Assembly: GCF_937906905.1 (NCBI RefSeq)
Contig: NZ_CALERY010000023.1
Coordinates: forward strand, 1-51,899
DNA: 51,899 nt
Origin: an uncultured Helicobacter sp.
GTDB taxonomy: Bacteria > Campylobacterota > Campylobacteria > Campylobacterales > Helicobacteraceae
Direction of reading: 5' to 3'
The position numbers were made by a program, and so were the translations under genes. Of the stretch, positions 8,511 through 17,746 are shown piece after piece. The notes below the pieces were generated by a model that saw nothing but the letters and a program-made list of their open reading frames with translations, searched no databases and was not told the origin of the DNA. The stretch's first letter is position 1. The number at the start of each line of letters is the position of its first letter.

Positions 8511-10079
8511 GTGCTAAAAAAGGCATTTCTTACCAATAGTAGCGGGATTCTTTGCTCGAGGGTGTTTGGATTCCTGCGGGATCTAAGCATGGCAAATATC
8601 CTGGGAGCTGGCGTGTATAGCGATATATTTTTTGTCGCGTTTAAATTCCCAAATCTCTTTCGCAGAATCTTTGGCGAGGGTGCATTTACTCAAAGCTTCC
8701 TGCCAAGCTTTATTGCTAGCAGCAAAAAGGGCGCATTTAGCGTGCTAGTGCTTGGTATATTCTCGCTTATCCTTATTGCATTTTCTTTGCTTGTAGTGGC
8801 ATTTAGCGGTGCATTTACAAGAGTCTTGGCGCTTGGATTTAGTGAAGATCTCATCGAGCTAGCAAAGCCAATCGTGGCAATCCACTTCTGGTATCTGTTG
8901 CTGGTTTTTTGGGTAACATTTTTTAGCACGCTGCTGCAGTATAAGCAGAGCTTCTGGGTGAGTGCATATAATACTGCACTGCTCAACATTGCCATGATCT
9001 GCGCACTGCTGCTTGCTCGCGATAGCGATGGGCTTATGATTGTGTATATGGTGAGCTATGGTGTGCTAGTAGGGGGAGTGGCGCAGGTGTGTTTGCATAT
9101 CTATCCGCTCTATAAGCTTGGGTTTTTGCGGCTCTTTATCTGCGGGGTGGGAGAGCTGCGCCTCGCACGCCAAGGCGGATTGTTTAAGGGCGGATTATTT
9201 GCAAGACTGCTTAAACGCCCCAAACCAGAATCTAGCAAAGCGGGCGATACAAATTGCGCCCTAGAATCCGCGCCAGAATCTACTATGGATTTTGCTTTGG
9301 ATTCTAAATCTGCGCGCCTAGCCCAAAAAATCCGCGCAGAGCTTCGCGCATTTTTTAGGCAGTTTCTCCCGGCAATGCTTGGTAGCTCGACCGCACAGCT
9401 TGCGTCATTTATTGATACCATTCTTGCTTCTTTTCTTGCCACTGGCTCTATTTCTTATCTCTACTATGCCAATCGCATTTTTCAGCTCCCACTAGCCATT
9501 TTTGCTATTGCTATTTCCACTGCACTCTTTCCTATGGTGGCAAAAGCCATCAAAGCAGGCGAGCAGGAGAAAGCCCTAAGCGCGATGAAGCGGGCATTTT
9601 GGTTTTTGCTCTTTATGCTTATGATATGCTCTGTGGGCGGAATTGTGCTAAGCGATCAAATTATTTGGCTGCTCTATGAGCATGGGAAATTCTCGCGCAC
9701 AGATACTATGGAGTGTGCGCTAGTGTTTGCAGGCTATATGCTAGGGCTTGTGCCTTTTGGCTGTGCTAGGATTTTCTCTCTCTATCTTTACTCGCATAAT
9801 CGCCAAGCTCAAGCGGCTAAAATCTCGGCAATTTCTCTGCTGCTTGGCGTGGTGTTTTCATTGATTTTCATGCAGTTTTGGGGGGCGTTTGGACTCGCGC
9901 TTGCGGGGAGCTTGAGCGGTGTGGTGCTGTTTGTGCTAAGTGTGCGGGCATTTGGTGTGGGGCAGTTTTGGGCTATAATGCAGGCTAAAAAGCAAGCCCT
10001 GCTTTTAGCACTGCTGCTGCTACTTGAAGTGGCAGTGCTGCTACTATGGCGCGCACTTGTGCAGATTCCAGGCATATAG
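8511..10079 (+). CDS. murJ: lipid II flippase MurJ (MviN)
   Basis: MurJ moves lipid-linked peptidoglycan precursor across the inner membrane. The 522-residue protein has the expected set of membrane segments and the family opening SSGILCSRVFGFLRDLSMA, then FVAFKFPNLFRRIFGEGAF with the conserved Arg-Asp and Arg residues. The start is GTG at 8511 behind AAAGGA at a 7-base distance; no in-frame ATG sits near it. Residues about 234-278 form an unusual hydrophilic insertion (KRPKPESSKAG... and ...LDSKSARLAQK) between membrane segments. It is rich in Glu-Ser and Asp-Ser and holds several copies of the dispersed DNA motif. cysS follows by 25 bases, as in H. pylori HP0885-HP0886. Confidence 0.93.
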   Translation: MLKKAFLTNSSGILCSRVFGFLRDLSMANILGAGVYSDIFFVAFKFPNLFRRIFGEGAFTQSFLPSFIASSKKGAFSVLVLGIFSLILIAFSLLVVAFSGAFTRVLALGFSEDLIELAKPIVAIHFWYLLLVFWVTFFSTLLQYKQSFWVSAYNTALLNIAMICALLLARDSDGLMIVYMVSYGVLVGGVAQVCLHIYPLYKLGFLRLFICGVGELRLARQGGLFKGGLFARLLKRPKPESSKAGDTNCALESAPESTMDFALDSKSARLAQKIRAELRAFFRQFLPAMLGSSTAQLASFIDTILASFLATGSISYLYYANRIFQLPLAIFAIAISTALFPMVAKAIKAGEQEKALSAMKRAFWFLLFMLMICSVGGIVLSDQIIWLLYEHGKFSRTDTMECALVFAGYMLGLVPFGCARIFSLYLYSHNRQAQAAKISAISLLLGVVFSLIFMQFWGAFGLALAGSLSGVVLFVLSVRAFGVGQFWAIMQAKKQALLLALLLLLEVAVLLLWRALVQIPGI

Positions 10080-10104
10080 AGCCAATACAAAACAAAGGAT
10101 ACAA

Positions 10105-11556
10105 ATGACAATCTATGACTCCAAGCAGAAAAAAAAGCTCCCCTTTATCTCCATTAGACCAAATACTGCTAGAATCTATGTCTGCGGACCCACTGTGTAT
10201 GATGATGCGCATTTGGGGCATGCGCGAAGCTCCATAGCATTTGACCTGCTACGACGCACGCTTGTGGCGCTAGGCTATGATGTGGTGTTTGTGAAAAATT
10301 TCACCGACATTGATGACAAAATCATCAACAAAGCCAACGCGCGCAATCTTGATATACAGACGCTTGCGCAAGGCTATATCGACTCCTATCTGCGCGACAT
10401 GGAAGCACTAGGTGTGCTAAAGCCTGATATCATGCCAAAGGCAAGCGAGAATCTAAAGCCTATCGCGCAGCTTGTATCCACGCTACTAGAGAGGGGCAAT
10501 GCCTACACATTGCAAAATGGTGATATATATCTGCATGTCCCTAGCGATCCGCACTATGGCGAAATTTCTGCGCGTGGCATAGATGATGAGAATCAAGCCA
10601 GAATCCACAATGACGAGCACAAGAAAGACCCCCGTGATTTTGCATTATGGAAAAGCTACAAGGGGCAAGGCGATGTGGGCTATGAGAGTCCGCTAGGCAA
10701 AGGTCGCCCGGGCTGGCATATTGAATGCTCGGCAATGATTGAAGAGGTGCTTGCCTACCAGGACGAGGAGTATGCGATTGATATCCATGGTGGGGGTGCA
10801 GATTTGCTATTCCCTCACCATGAGAATGAAGCCTGCCAGAGTCGCTGCGTTACGGACAAAGAGCTTGCAAAATACTGGGTGCATAATGGGTTTGTCAATA
10901 TTGATGGGCAGAAAATGAGCAAGTCTCTAGGCAATAGTTTTTATGTCAAAGATGCGATTGCTCGCTATGGCGGAGAGGTCGTGCGCAACTACTTGCTAGG
11001 CACGCATTATCGCGCTCTGCTGCATTTTAGCGAGAGTGATTTGCTACAAAGCAAAAAGCGGCTAGATAAAATCTACCGCCTCAAAAAGCGGTTAGTGGGT
11101 GGTGCAGGTGGCATAGCTGGAGTTGCTAGTGAAGCCCAGAATCTAGGGCAAAAGGAGCTAGCGGATGCTGGATTTTGCAATGCACTGCTTGGGGCAATGC
11201 GCGATGATCTTAATATCTCAAAAGCCCTAAGTGTGCTAGAAGAAATGCTAAACCATGCCAATGCGCAGCTAGATTCTGCGCCAAAAGACAAAGCGCTTAA
11301 AGCTAGCTTGCTGGCAAATCTCACATTTGTGCAGCAGTTGCTCGGCATTGGTGGGGGGGATTGCGTGGCATATTTCCAGCAGGGAGTAAGCGAGCAGGAG
11401 AAAGCATATATACAAGAGCAAATCGCCTTGCGTGCAGAGGCTAAAGCACAGAAAAACTACGCAAAAGCCGATGCAATCCGCACGGAGCTAGAATCTCGTG
11501 GGATTGTGCTTAGTGATAGCGCAGAAGGCACGATATGGGAGAAGCTTGAGGGGTAG
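10105..11556 (+). CDS. cysS: cysteinyl-tRNA synthetase
   Basis: CysS charges tRNA-Cys with cysteine. YVCGPTVYDDAHLGHARS near residues 25-41 holds the zinc Cys and the HIGH-type HLGH; GWHIECSAM (about 209) and HHENEACQSRC (about 237) supply further zinc ligands; KMSKSLGNS (about 270) is the KMSKS loop. I place the start at the ATG at 10105 behind AAAGGATACAA, because the protein then begins with the family-typical MTIYDSKQKKK and has 483 residues; the open frame extends back into murJ but those residues match nothing. A run of seven G at about 11351 encodes part of GIGGGDC. Confidence 0.96.
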   Translation: MTIYDSKQKKKLPFISIRPNTARIYVCGPTVYDDAHLGHARSSIAFDLLRRTLVALGYDVVFVKNFTDIDDKIINKANARNLDIQTLAQGYIDSYLRDMEALGVLKPDIMPKASENLKPIAQLVSTLLERGNAYTLQNGDIYLHVPSDPHYGEISARGIDDENQARIHNDEHKKDPRDFALWKSYKGQGDVGYESPLGKGRPGWHIECSAMIEEVLAYQDEEYAIDIHGGGADLLFPHHENEACQSRCVTDKELAKYWVHNGFVNIDGQKMSKSLGNSFYVKDAIARYGGEVVRNYLLGTHYRALLHFSESDLLQSKKRLDKIYRLKKRLVGGAGGIAGVASEAQNLGQKELADAGFCNALLGAMRDDLNISKALSVLEEMLNHANAQLDSAPKDKALKASLLANLTFVQQLLGIGGGDCVAYFQQGVSEQEKAYIQEQIALRAEAKAQKNYAKADAIRTELESRGIVLSDSAEGTIWEKLEG

Positions 11557-11582
11557 GGGCGAAAAGTTGAGGGAGAATCTAG

Positions 11583-11608
11583 CGCAGAATCCAAGCCTAG
11601 ATTCTGCG
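11583..11608. terminator. hairpin of inverted AGAATC motifs between convergent cysS and argD
   Basis: CGCAGAATC (11583-11591) and GATTCTGCG (11600-11608) are perfect 9-bp arms around an 8-base loop. The hairpin lies 27 bases after cysS and 26 bases after argD, which converge here, so it could end both transcripts. There is no strong U-run. Confidence 0.5.
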
Positions 11609-11633
11609 GATTTGCCTTTAGATCGAGCTTGAC

Positions 11634-12860
11634 TTAGATTCTGGCTAGCGCTCTATCAAGACGCTCTTGCATAAGGGCAATGTGCTCCTCTTTAATGATA
11701 AGCGGTGGAGCGAAGCGTAGGACATTTTGCGAGGCACTTAAGATGATGAGCCCTTCTTCTGCGGCAAGCGCGACGATGTCTTTTGCCTGGACTTTGCTGG
11801 ATTTGCGGATTTGGACGCCTTGCAGGAAGCCTTTGCCGCGCACTTCTTGGAGAAAATCATAGCGTGCGCAGAATGTTTGGAGCACCTTTGTGAGCGTAGA
11901 TTCTAGTCGTGCCACATGCTCCACAATCCCAAGCTCGTCAAAAATATCAAACACCTTGCTAACTGCTGCACATGCAAATGGATTCCCGCCATAAGTGCTA
12001 CCATGATCGCCTGGCTTTAGTGATTGTAGTGCGATCTTTTCGCTAAGCACAAATGCGCCCACTGGCACACCGCAGCCCAGTGCTTTTGCTGTGGTGATGA
12101 CATCAGGCTTGATTCCATAATGCTCGTAGGCAAACATTTTCCCACTTCTCCCCATGCCACATTGGATTTCATCAAGGATTAGTAGCAAATCGTGCTTATC
12201 ACAAAGTGCGCGCATATCGCGCAAAAAGCTTTGGCTAGCAGGCGTTACGCCACCCTCGCCTTGGATAGTTTCTAGCATGATTGCGCAGGTTTTCTCACTG
12301 ATGAGCTTTTCTACACTGCGTGTGTCGTTGAAGTGTGCGAATTTCACACCAGAGAGCAGGGGCTTGAACGGCTTTTGATATGCGCTATTGCCTGTTACAG
12401 AGAGCGCGCCAAGCGTGCGCCCATGGAATGAGTTGCGCATGGCAATGATTTGCGCACCGCGAATCCCTTTCTCATAGGCGTATTTTTTTGCCACTTTTAT
12501 TGCGCCCTCGCATGCCTCTGCGCCACTATTGGTGAAAAACACCCGTTCAAGCCCACTAGCATGCGCGAGCTTCTTGGCAGCCTCCATCGCAGGAGCATTG
12601 TAGTAGAGATTTGAGATGTGCAAGAGTTTATCGATTTGGGCTTTTAGTGCGGCTGTAAATGTGCTATTACCATAGCCTAGTGCATTTACCGCAATCCCTG
12701 CACCAAAATCCAGATATTCTTTCCCTGCTGTGTCATAGAGAAATACACCCTCCCCACGATCAAAGACTATGGGCATGCGTGCATAAACTTGGAGAATCGC
12801 GCTTTCATCGACGCCTAGAGCGCTTGGTTTTGTAGATTTTAGGGAGTTTTTAGCTGGCAT
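11634..12860 (-). CDS. argD: acetylornithine aminotransferase
   Basis: ArgD is a class III PLP aminotransferase that makes N-acetylornithine from N-acetylglutamate semialdehyde; it may also serve as the succinyldiaminopimelate aminotransferase of lysine synthesis. Visible blocks are LDFGAGIAVNALGYGN, FTNSGAEACEGAIKVA (PLP phosphate site), NSFHGRTLGALSVTG, LILDEIQCGMGRSGK and ITTAKALGCGVPVGAF with the Schiff-base Lys near residue 255, then HGSTYGGNPFACA. Length 408 is usual. The start ATG follows AAGGAGATACC. argB lies upstream on the same strand, 94 bases away, so the two likely share a transcript. Confidence 0.92.
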   Translation of the reverse strand: MPAKNSLKSTKPSALGVDESAILQVYARMPIVFDRGEGVFLYDTAGKEYLDFGAGIAVNALGYGNSTFTAALKAQIDKLLHISNLYYNAPAMEAAKKLAHASGLERVFFTNSGAEACEGAIKVAKKYAYEKGIRGAQIIAMRNSFHGRTLGALSVTGNSAYQKPFKPLLSGVKFAHFNDTRSVEKLISEKTCAIMLETIQGEGGVTPASQSFLRDMRALCDKHDLLLILDEIQCGMGRSGKMFAYEHYGIKPDVITTAKALGCGVPVGAFVLSEKIALQSLKPGDHGSTYGGNPFACAAVSKVFDIFDELGIVEHVARLESTLTKVLQTFCARYDFLQEVRGKGFLQGVQIRKSSKVQAKDIVALAAEEGLIILSASQNVLRFAPPLIIKEEHIALMQERLDRALARI

Positions 12861-12901
12861 GGTATCTCCTTGGAATGATGATCTAGTGAAAATTTATGAG
12901 C

Positions 12902-12932
12902 TAGATTCCGGTGTGGTTTTGAGCAGAATCTA
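12902..12932. repeat. inverted pair of the dispersed motif between argB and argD
   Basis: TAGATTC (12902-12908) and GAATCTA (12926-12932) are perfect 7-bp arms with a 17-base loop. They lie 23 bases past the argB stop on the minus strand. It is one of several such pairs placed just downstream of genes in this window. Confidence 0.45.
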
Positions 12933-12954
12933 AATAGCAAACGACAATATAAAT

Positions 12955-13821
12955 CTACCCGCGCACGATTGCTGTGCCTATCCCACTATCTGTGAAAAAC
13001 TCTAGCAACAAGCAGTGGGTAATCCGCCCATCAATGATATGCACGCGCGATACTCCGTTTTCCACGGCTTTTATGCAGTTTTGCAGCTTGGGCAGCATGC
13101 CGCCACTAATATCGCCAGATTCTAGTAGTGTTTTTGCTTCGTTTGTGCTTAGCATAGCGATGAGCGAGCTTTTATCTGTGAAATTTCGATAAATCCCCTC
13201 AATATCGCTTAAGAAGACAAGCTTTTCGGCTTTTAGTGCGATTGCTAGTGCGTAGGCAGCATCATCAGCGTTGATGTTATAGTCCTGCCCGTCCTTATCC
13301 ATGCTGATAGGACAAATCACTGGGACAAAGTCATTATCAAGCAGGCGTAGGACAAGTGTCGTATCTACCTGCTTTACTTGCCCTACAAATCCTATATCCA
13401 CGCCATTTACGAGCTTTTTTTCCGCGAGAAATGTATTGCCATCTTTGCCGCTAATCCCCACCGCGCGCACCCCACAGCCTGCCATATAGCCCACAAGGGC
13501 TTTGTTGATATTATTGAGCACCATTTGCGCGATTTCTAGCGTGGCAGGATCTGTTACCCGCAAGCCCTGTTCAAACCGCGCCTCTCCACCTGTGCGCTCC
13601 ACCCATTTGCTAATCTCTTTTCCACCACCATGGATAATGATAGGTTTAAACCCTATGCTTTTTAGTAGCGCGATGTCTTTGATCACGCTTTTTTTGAGAT
13701 TCTCATCTTCCATAGCGCTACCGCCGTATTTGATAAGAATTATTTTGCCACTGAAGCGCTGAATGTAGGGGAGAGCTTCGATAAGGGTTTGGGCTTTACT
13801 TTGGAGTGCTTGCATATTCAT
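12955..13821 (-). CDS. argB: acetylglutamate kinase
   Basis: ArgB phosphorylates N-acetylglutamate, the second step of arginine synthesis. The amino-acid kinase fold is plain: KIILIKYGGSAM (residues about 25-36), IIIHGGGKEISKW, GLRVTDPATLEIAQMVL (substrate site), NINADDAAYALAIAL, LVFLSDIEGIY and ISGGMLPKLQNCIKAVENGV. 288 residues is the normal size. The start ATG follows AAGGA. The motif GLRVTD with the extended N-terminal helix is typical of arginine-sensitive forms, but feedback control cannot be settled by eye. H. pylori lacks this pathway. Confidence 0.95.
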   Translation of the reverse strand: MNMQALQSKAQTLIEALPYIQRFSGKIILIKYGGSAMEDENLKKSVIKDIALLKSIGFKPIIIHGGGKEISKWVERTGGEARFEQGLRVTDPATLEIAQMVLNNINKALVGYMAGCGVRAVGISGKDGNTFLAEKKLVNGVDIGFVGQVKQVDTTLVLRLLDNDFVPVICPISMDKDGQDYNINADDAAYALAIALKAEKLVFLSDIEGIYRNFTDKSSLIAMLSTNEAKTLLESGDISGGMLPKLQNCIKAVENGVSRVHIIDGRITHCLLLEFFTDSGIGTAIVRG

Positions 13822-13928
13822 AAATATTCCTTACATGGATCTAGTAACCTTGCTAGGCATTCTAGCAAAAGCGCGATTATAGCAAAATCATCGCCATTGG
13901 CACTTGCGCTTTATTTTAGGATTTCAGC

Positions 13929-13934
13929 TATAAT
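13929..13934 (+). promoter_or_regulatory. -10 box upstream of the 13986 lipoprotein gene
   Basis: TATAAT lies about 50 bases before the start, in CAGCTATAATGCCC. A TTGCGC at 13904-13909 lies 19 bases upstream and could serve as a weak -35 box. Confidence 0.55.
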
Positions 13935-13985
13935 GCCCAGAAATTTCTTGTGTGTTTCCAGAATTTATAAGCAGAGTTAGGAGAA

Positions 13986-14690
13986 ATGGCTGTGGGGCGT
14001 TTAGTTGGCTATGTATTAGCGCTATGCGTTGGGTTTTGGTTTGTGTCCTGCGCGATGGTGCCAAAGCCTGTGAGTGAGAATCCAGCTACGATTGTATGGA
14101 ATTTCGCAGGCTCATTTTATGACACTGCGCGTGATAGGCTCATGACCAAATCTGCGCTCACTTATTGGCGCAAGATCAATGAAGATGGCAGCTTTGGCGA
14201 TCGCTTTGCTATTGGCGGGGCAAATGCCTTTAATCGCGCGATTAACACCGCACGATTCCGCAAGGTGCGTGATGAGGTGGTGGTGCTAGATTCTGGGGAG
14301 TATTTTTTGGACTCCTTTGAGCTAGAAGCACCGCGAAGTATCGCCCAGAGTCAGCCTGGCGACTATACTGAGCGTGATGGCTGGGATCACGGGGCAAATG
14401 CACCTAGATTTCTCTCTCTCAAGGTTGCGCCTGGTGCGCGAGTCGTGCTGCCAAAGCTGGTATTTAAAGTCGTCCAAAATGGTGATAAAACTTCTTACAC
14501 ACAAGAGATCAAAATTCTCATTTGCTCGCTAGAAAATCAAAAAGATAAAGCAAAATCCGCGGAAGATTTTGCAAATGAAATGGATTTAAGCGGTTTTGCT
14601 CTTCGCTTTGGCAATGCAATTGCCATAGAGACAGCACCTAGCGATTTGTGTGAGGAGATTTTCGCACCAGAGGCAGATAGGCGCAAATAA
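13986..14690 (+). CDS. hypothetical lipoprotein
   Basis: A 234-residue protein I do not recognise. Residues 1-21 form a lipoprotein signal peptide ending in FVSC, with the lipid-bearing Cys at about position 22, followed by AMVPKPVSE. The mature part has aromatic and charged segments such as TIVWNFAGSFYDTARDRLMTK and FRKVRDEVVVLDSGEYFLDSF and ends with a basic ADRRK. No repeats or further membrane segments are seen. The ribosome site AGGAG is only a few bases from the ATG at 13986, so the GTG two codons on is a possible start. It has its own TATAAT promoter and ends 139 bases before minD. Confidence 0.7.
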   Translation: MAVGRLVGYVLALCVGFWFVSCAMVPKPVSENPATIVWNFAGSFYDTARDRLMTKSALTYWRKINEDGSFGDRFAIGGANAFNRAINTARFRKVRDEVVVLDSGEYFLDSFELEAPRSIAQSQPGDYTERDGWDHGANAPRFLSLKVAPGARVVLPKLVFKVVQNGDKTSYTQEIKILICSLENQKDKAKSAEDFANEMDLSGFALRFGNAIAIETAPSDLCEEIFAPEADRRK

Positions 14691-14829
14691 TCGCAGCAAA
14701 GCACAAGCGCGAGCTGGGCGCGAGATCGGGCACAGATTGTGAGCTGTATCTTTCTGCCTTTTCTTAATGGCGATTGAATTGCGGGGAATGTGAATTGCTT
14801 TATTTCAACTAAGTAAAAGGAGTGTATGT

Positions 14830-15639
14830 ATGGCAGAAGTTATTACCATTACTTCAGGCAAAGGCGGTGTAGGCAAATCCACCGCCACAGCGAATATCGC
14901 GGTAGGCTTGGCGCAAGTGGGGCAAAAGGTCGTAGCGGTGGATTTTGACATAGGGCTTAGAAATCTCGATATGATTTTGGGGCTTGAAAATCGCATAGTC
15001 TATGATGTCATTGATGTGATGGAGGGCAAATGCGCTCTCTCACAAGCTCTAATCCAAGATAAAAAGACGCCAAATCTTAGCTTCCTCCCAGCAAGCCAGA
15101 GCAAAGATAAAACCATTTTAGACAAGCAAAAGGTCAAGGCTTTAATTGAGTCGCTTAAAGAGCAGTTTGACTATATCTTGCTCGATTCTCCAGCGGGGAT
15201 TGAAGGCGGCTTTGAGCATTCTATTTTCTGGGCGGATCGCGCGCTAGTGGTGGTAACGCCAGAAGTGAGCTCCGTGCGCGATAGCGATAGGGTGATTGGC
15301 ATAATCGATGCCAAAAGTGATAAAGCCGCCAAGGGCGCAAAGGTGCAAAAGCATCTAATCATAAATCGCATTAAACCAGAGCTTGTGGAGAGCGGCTCTA
15401 TGCTTAGTAGTGAAGATGTGCTAAAGATTCTAGCGATCCCACTCATCGGGCTTGTGCCAGAAGATGAGAGAGTGGTGAGTGCTACAAACTGCGGTGAGCC
15501 TGTGATTTATGACAAATCTAGCATTAGTGGTGAGTGCTACAAGCGCATTGTGGCTAGAATCCTAGGCGATGAAGTGCCGTTTGTGGAGTTTAAAAAGCAA
15601 GGCGGGATTTTGCAAGGCTTTAAAAGGCTGTTTCAATGA
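14830..15639 (+). CDS. minD: septum site-determining ATPase MinD
   Basis: MinD is a ParA/MinD P-loop ATPase that binds the membrane as an ATP dimer and, with MinC, blocks division away from midcell. The deviant Walker A SGKGGVGKST (residues 9-18) carries both signature Lys residues. FDIGLRNLDMILGLE (switch I region), YILLDSPAGIEGGF (Walker B) and the C-terminal amphipathic helix FKKQGGILQGFKRLF follow, the last being the membrane-targeting sequence. Length 269 is typical. AAGGAG sits 7 bases before the ATG. The stop overlaps the minE start by four bases. Confidence 0.97.
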   Translation: MAEVITITSGKGGVGKSTATANIAVGLAQVGQKVVAVDFDIGLRNLDMILGLENRIVYDVIDVMEGKCALSQALIQDKKTPNLSFLPASQSKDKTILDKQKVKALIESLKEQFDYILLDSPAGIEGGFEHSIFWADRALVVVTPEVSSVRDSDRVIGIIDAKSDKAAKGAKVQKHLIINRIKPELVESGSMLSSEDVLKILAIPLIGLVPEDERVVSATNCGEPVIYDKSSISGECYKRIVARILGDEVPFVEFKKQGGILQGFKRLFQ

Positions 15640-15872
15640 GCTGGAAAAAGTTGTTTAGCAAAGATGGCGGTAGCGCGAAAGTCGCACGCGATAGGCTTAC
15701 GATAATGCTCGCACACGAGAGAAGCGTGAAAGTGCCTTATATGGAGCAGATGAAAGAAGAGATTCTAGCAGTGGTGCGCAAATACACCCAAACAGATAAA
15801 ATCACCATAAAAGCGGACTCGAACCAAGAAGTAAGCACACTTGAAGTGCAGATCACATTAGATGAGGTGTAG
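15636..15872 (+). CDS. minE: cell division topological specificity factor MinE
   Basis: MinE stimulates MinD ATPase and drives its release from the membrane, giving the MinCD gradient. The 78-residue chain matches the family: an N-terminal membrane-binding helix (SWKKLFSK), the MinD-contact helix VARDRLTIMLAHER, then the dimer domain PYMEQMKEEILAVVRKYTQ ending in LEVQITLDEV. Its ATG overlaps the minD stop (ATGA), which points to translational coupling. No minC is visible nearby. Confidence 0.95.
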   Translation: MSWKKLFSKDGGSAKVARDRLTIMLAHERSVKVPYMEQMKEEILAVVRKYTQTDKITIKADSNQEVSTLEVQITLDEV

Positions 15873-15943
15873 GGCGAGACACATGGTGTGGGCAACCAAG
15901 CCAAGGCTTAGTATCTAGGGAATAAAGACAAAGGAAAAGGCTC

Positions 15944-17746
15944 ATGGACAGCAGGAAGTTTTTCAAGATTTTACAGCTTATTAGCTCGCTTATGGGGATT
16001 GCAGTCATCGCGTGTGCGGCATATTTTGGCTATGGATTCTATAAAGAATACAAAGCCAGCAAAGGCACGCCAACCACACTCACCCCAGAATCTAGTCAAG
16101 CAAACGCTTCTGCCACGCCTACAACTACACCTGCGACCGCGCCAGATTCTGCGATTAACTGGGATCATATTATGAAGCAGACAAAAGATTCGCAAGACTC
16201 TAAGGATTTTAAAGATGCAGAATCCGCGAGCGACTCTGCTAAATCCACCCCAGAATCTAAAAAACCTGTGATAAAAACTCTTGCCCCCAAATCCCAAAAG
16301 CCTAAAGCCAAGAAGCCAATGCTGGCTATCATTATGGACGACATGGCGTATAGGGGTCAGCTAAACGACCTCCAAAAACTCAATCTCCCTATCACGCCTT
16401 CATTTTTCCCTGTGAGTCCGGACTCCCCAGAGACTGCCGTGCTTGCAGCAAGCGTGCCATTTTATATGGTGCATTTGCCGCTAGAAGCACAAACCCCTCT
16501 CCAAACACGCCAGAAATGGCTACTAGAGAGCTCATCAAAAGAAGAGATTCGCAATCATGTCGAGGCGATTAAGCGGGATTTTCCGCGTCTTATGTTTATC
16601 AACAACCATACTGGCAGTCGCTTTACCGCAAACGAACGCGCGATGAGCTCGTTACTTGAAGTGCTGCAGGAGTTTGGTATAGAGTTTGTGGATTCTAGGA
16701 CGAGTGCAGAGACTGCTGTGCCCAAGCTCTACAAACAAGCCCGCCGCCCACTGCTCCAGCGCGATGTATTCCTTGATAATACTCCAACTCTCGCCTACAC
16801 CACAAGCCAGCTCAAGCTCGCCATCGCCACAGCCAAGAAAAACGGCTATGCTATCGCAATTTGCCACCCACATCAAAGCACTTTCAAAGCCCTAGCAAAT
16901 GCGAAATACACACTTTTCAAAGATGTGGAGCTTGTCTATATCAAAGATCTACCCATAGCAAAATCTCTCATCGCCCAGAATCTTGCTAAAGCCAAAAATT
17001 CAAGTGCTTTGACAGGTGCGATATCGAGCCCAGAGAGCGCCAAAACTTCAGCACCTCCCTCGGCTAGTCTAGCCCCACGAAGTGAAATTGCAAAGATTTT
17101 TGAAGAAAGCGAAGCGGAGCAGAATCCTCATAGCCAAAATCTCGCCACTGATGCCACCAACCCCACTGCAATCCCGCACAATGACTATCTCGACCCACAA
17201 ACGCCAGAATCCACAAGTATGGCTAGCGGGGATTCTAATGGGGTAGATTCTGGTGCGATCGCTCGAGCAGGAGGTGCGCAGGCTAGCCTAGAATCGAGTG
17301 CGCCGGATTCTGGGAGCAAAGATTCTCGCACATCTATGAATACACAAAACACACAATCTCCAAGTCAAAGCGTTAAAGTGCCCAAGTCTTCGCAAATCGA
17401 TCATAGTGTGTTTAAGGAAGTCAAGCGCCAGACCCAAGTCAAACATCAGCAAAATCGTCAAAGCGCCAAGCAAGGAGCTAAAGGTGCTACCAAACCAGAA
17501 TCTAAATCACGCAAAGGCGCAGCAAGCTTTGAATCTATCAAAGACTGCGAGCAAAGTGAGGTAGAGGCGTTTATCTCTGGCTGCCCTAGCGATAGAATTA
17601 AGCAAGAAAAAACCCAAGGCTTCATCAATATTGAATGGAGTAGTGAAAAAGCCCAAAGCCCAGCATATCAAAGCAAGGGTGAGCGTGCGGGGATTGGCGC
17701 AGAATCCAAACGACCTAAAGATTTTTTAGATTCTAGTGAGTTTTGA
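15944..17746 (+). CDS. divergent polysaccharide deacetylase (YibQ-type) with long C-terminal tail
   Basis: This is a membrane-anchored, probably periplasmic protein of 600 residues. A single membrane segment (LISSLMGIAVIACAAYFGYGF, about 12-32) leads into a Ser/Pro/Thr/Lys-rich linker. The family domain spans about 125-345: MLAIIMDDMAYRG, LPITPSFFPVSPDSPE, VHLPLEAQT, FINNHTGSRFTANERAM, FVDSRTSAETAVPKL, RDVFLDNTP and IAICHPHQST, with Asp and His residues in NodB-like positions. Relatives I know end near there. Here about 250 more residues follow, low complexity, rich in Ser, Glu, Asp and Gln and full of dispersed-motif copies. The gene lies between minE and dprA, overlapping dprA by one base; its true substrate is unknown. 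Confidence 0.75.
   Translation: MDSRKFFKILQLISSLMGIAVIACAAYFGYGFYKEYKASKGTPTTLTPESSQANASATPTTTPATAPDSAINWDHIMKQTKDSQDSKDFKDAESASDSAKSTPESKKPVIKTLAPKSQKPKAKKPMLAIIMDDMAYRGQLNDLQKLNLPITPSFFPVSPDSPETAVLAASVPFYMVHLPLEAQTPLQTRQKWLLESSSKEEIRNHVEAIKRDFPRLMFINNHTGSRFTANERAMSSLLEVLQEFGIEFVDSRTSAETAVPKLYKQARRPLLQRDVFLDNTPTLAYTTSQLKLAIATAKKNGYAIAICHPHQSTFKALANAKYTLFKDVELVYIKDLPIAKSLIAQNLAKAKNSSALTGAISSPESAKTSAPPSASLAPRSEIAKIFEESEAEQNPHSQNLATDATNPTAIPHNDYLDPQTPESTSMASGDSNGVDSGAIARAGGAQASLESSAPDSGSKDSRTSMNTQNTQSPSQSVKVPKSSQIDHSVFKEVKRQTQVKHQQNRQSAKQGAKGATKPESKSRKGAASFESIKDCEQSEVEAFISGCPSDRIKQEKTQGFINIEWSSEKAQSPAYQSKGERAGIGAESKRPKDFLDSSEF

Noticed and set aside
11351..11357. G7 run in cysS as a phase-variation tract
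   Set aside because: It lies in an essential gene and encodes ordinary Gly residues; slippage would be lethal.
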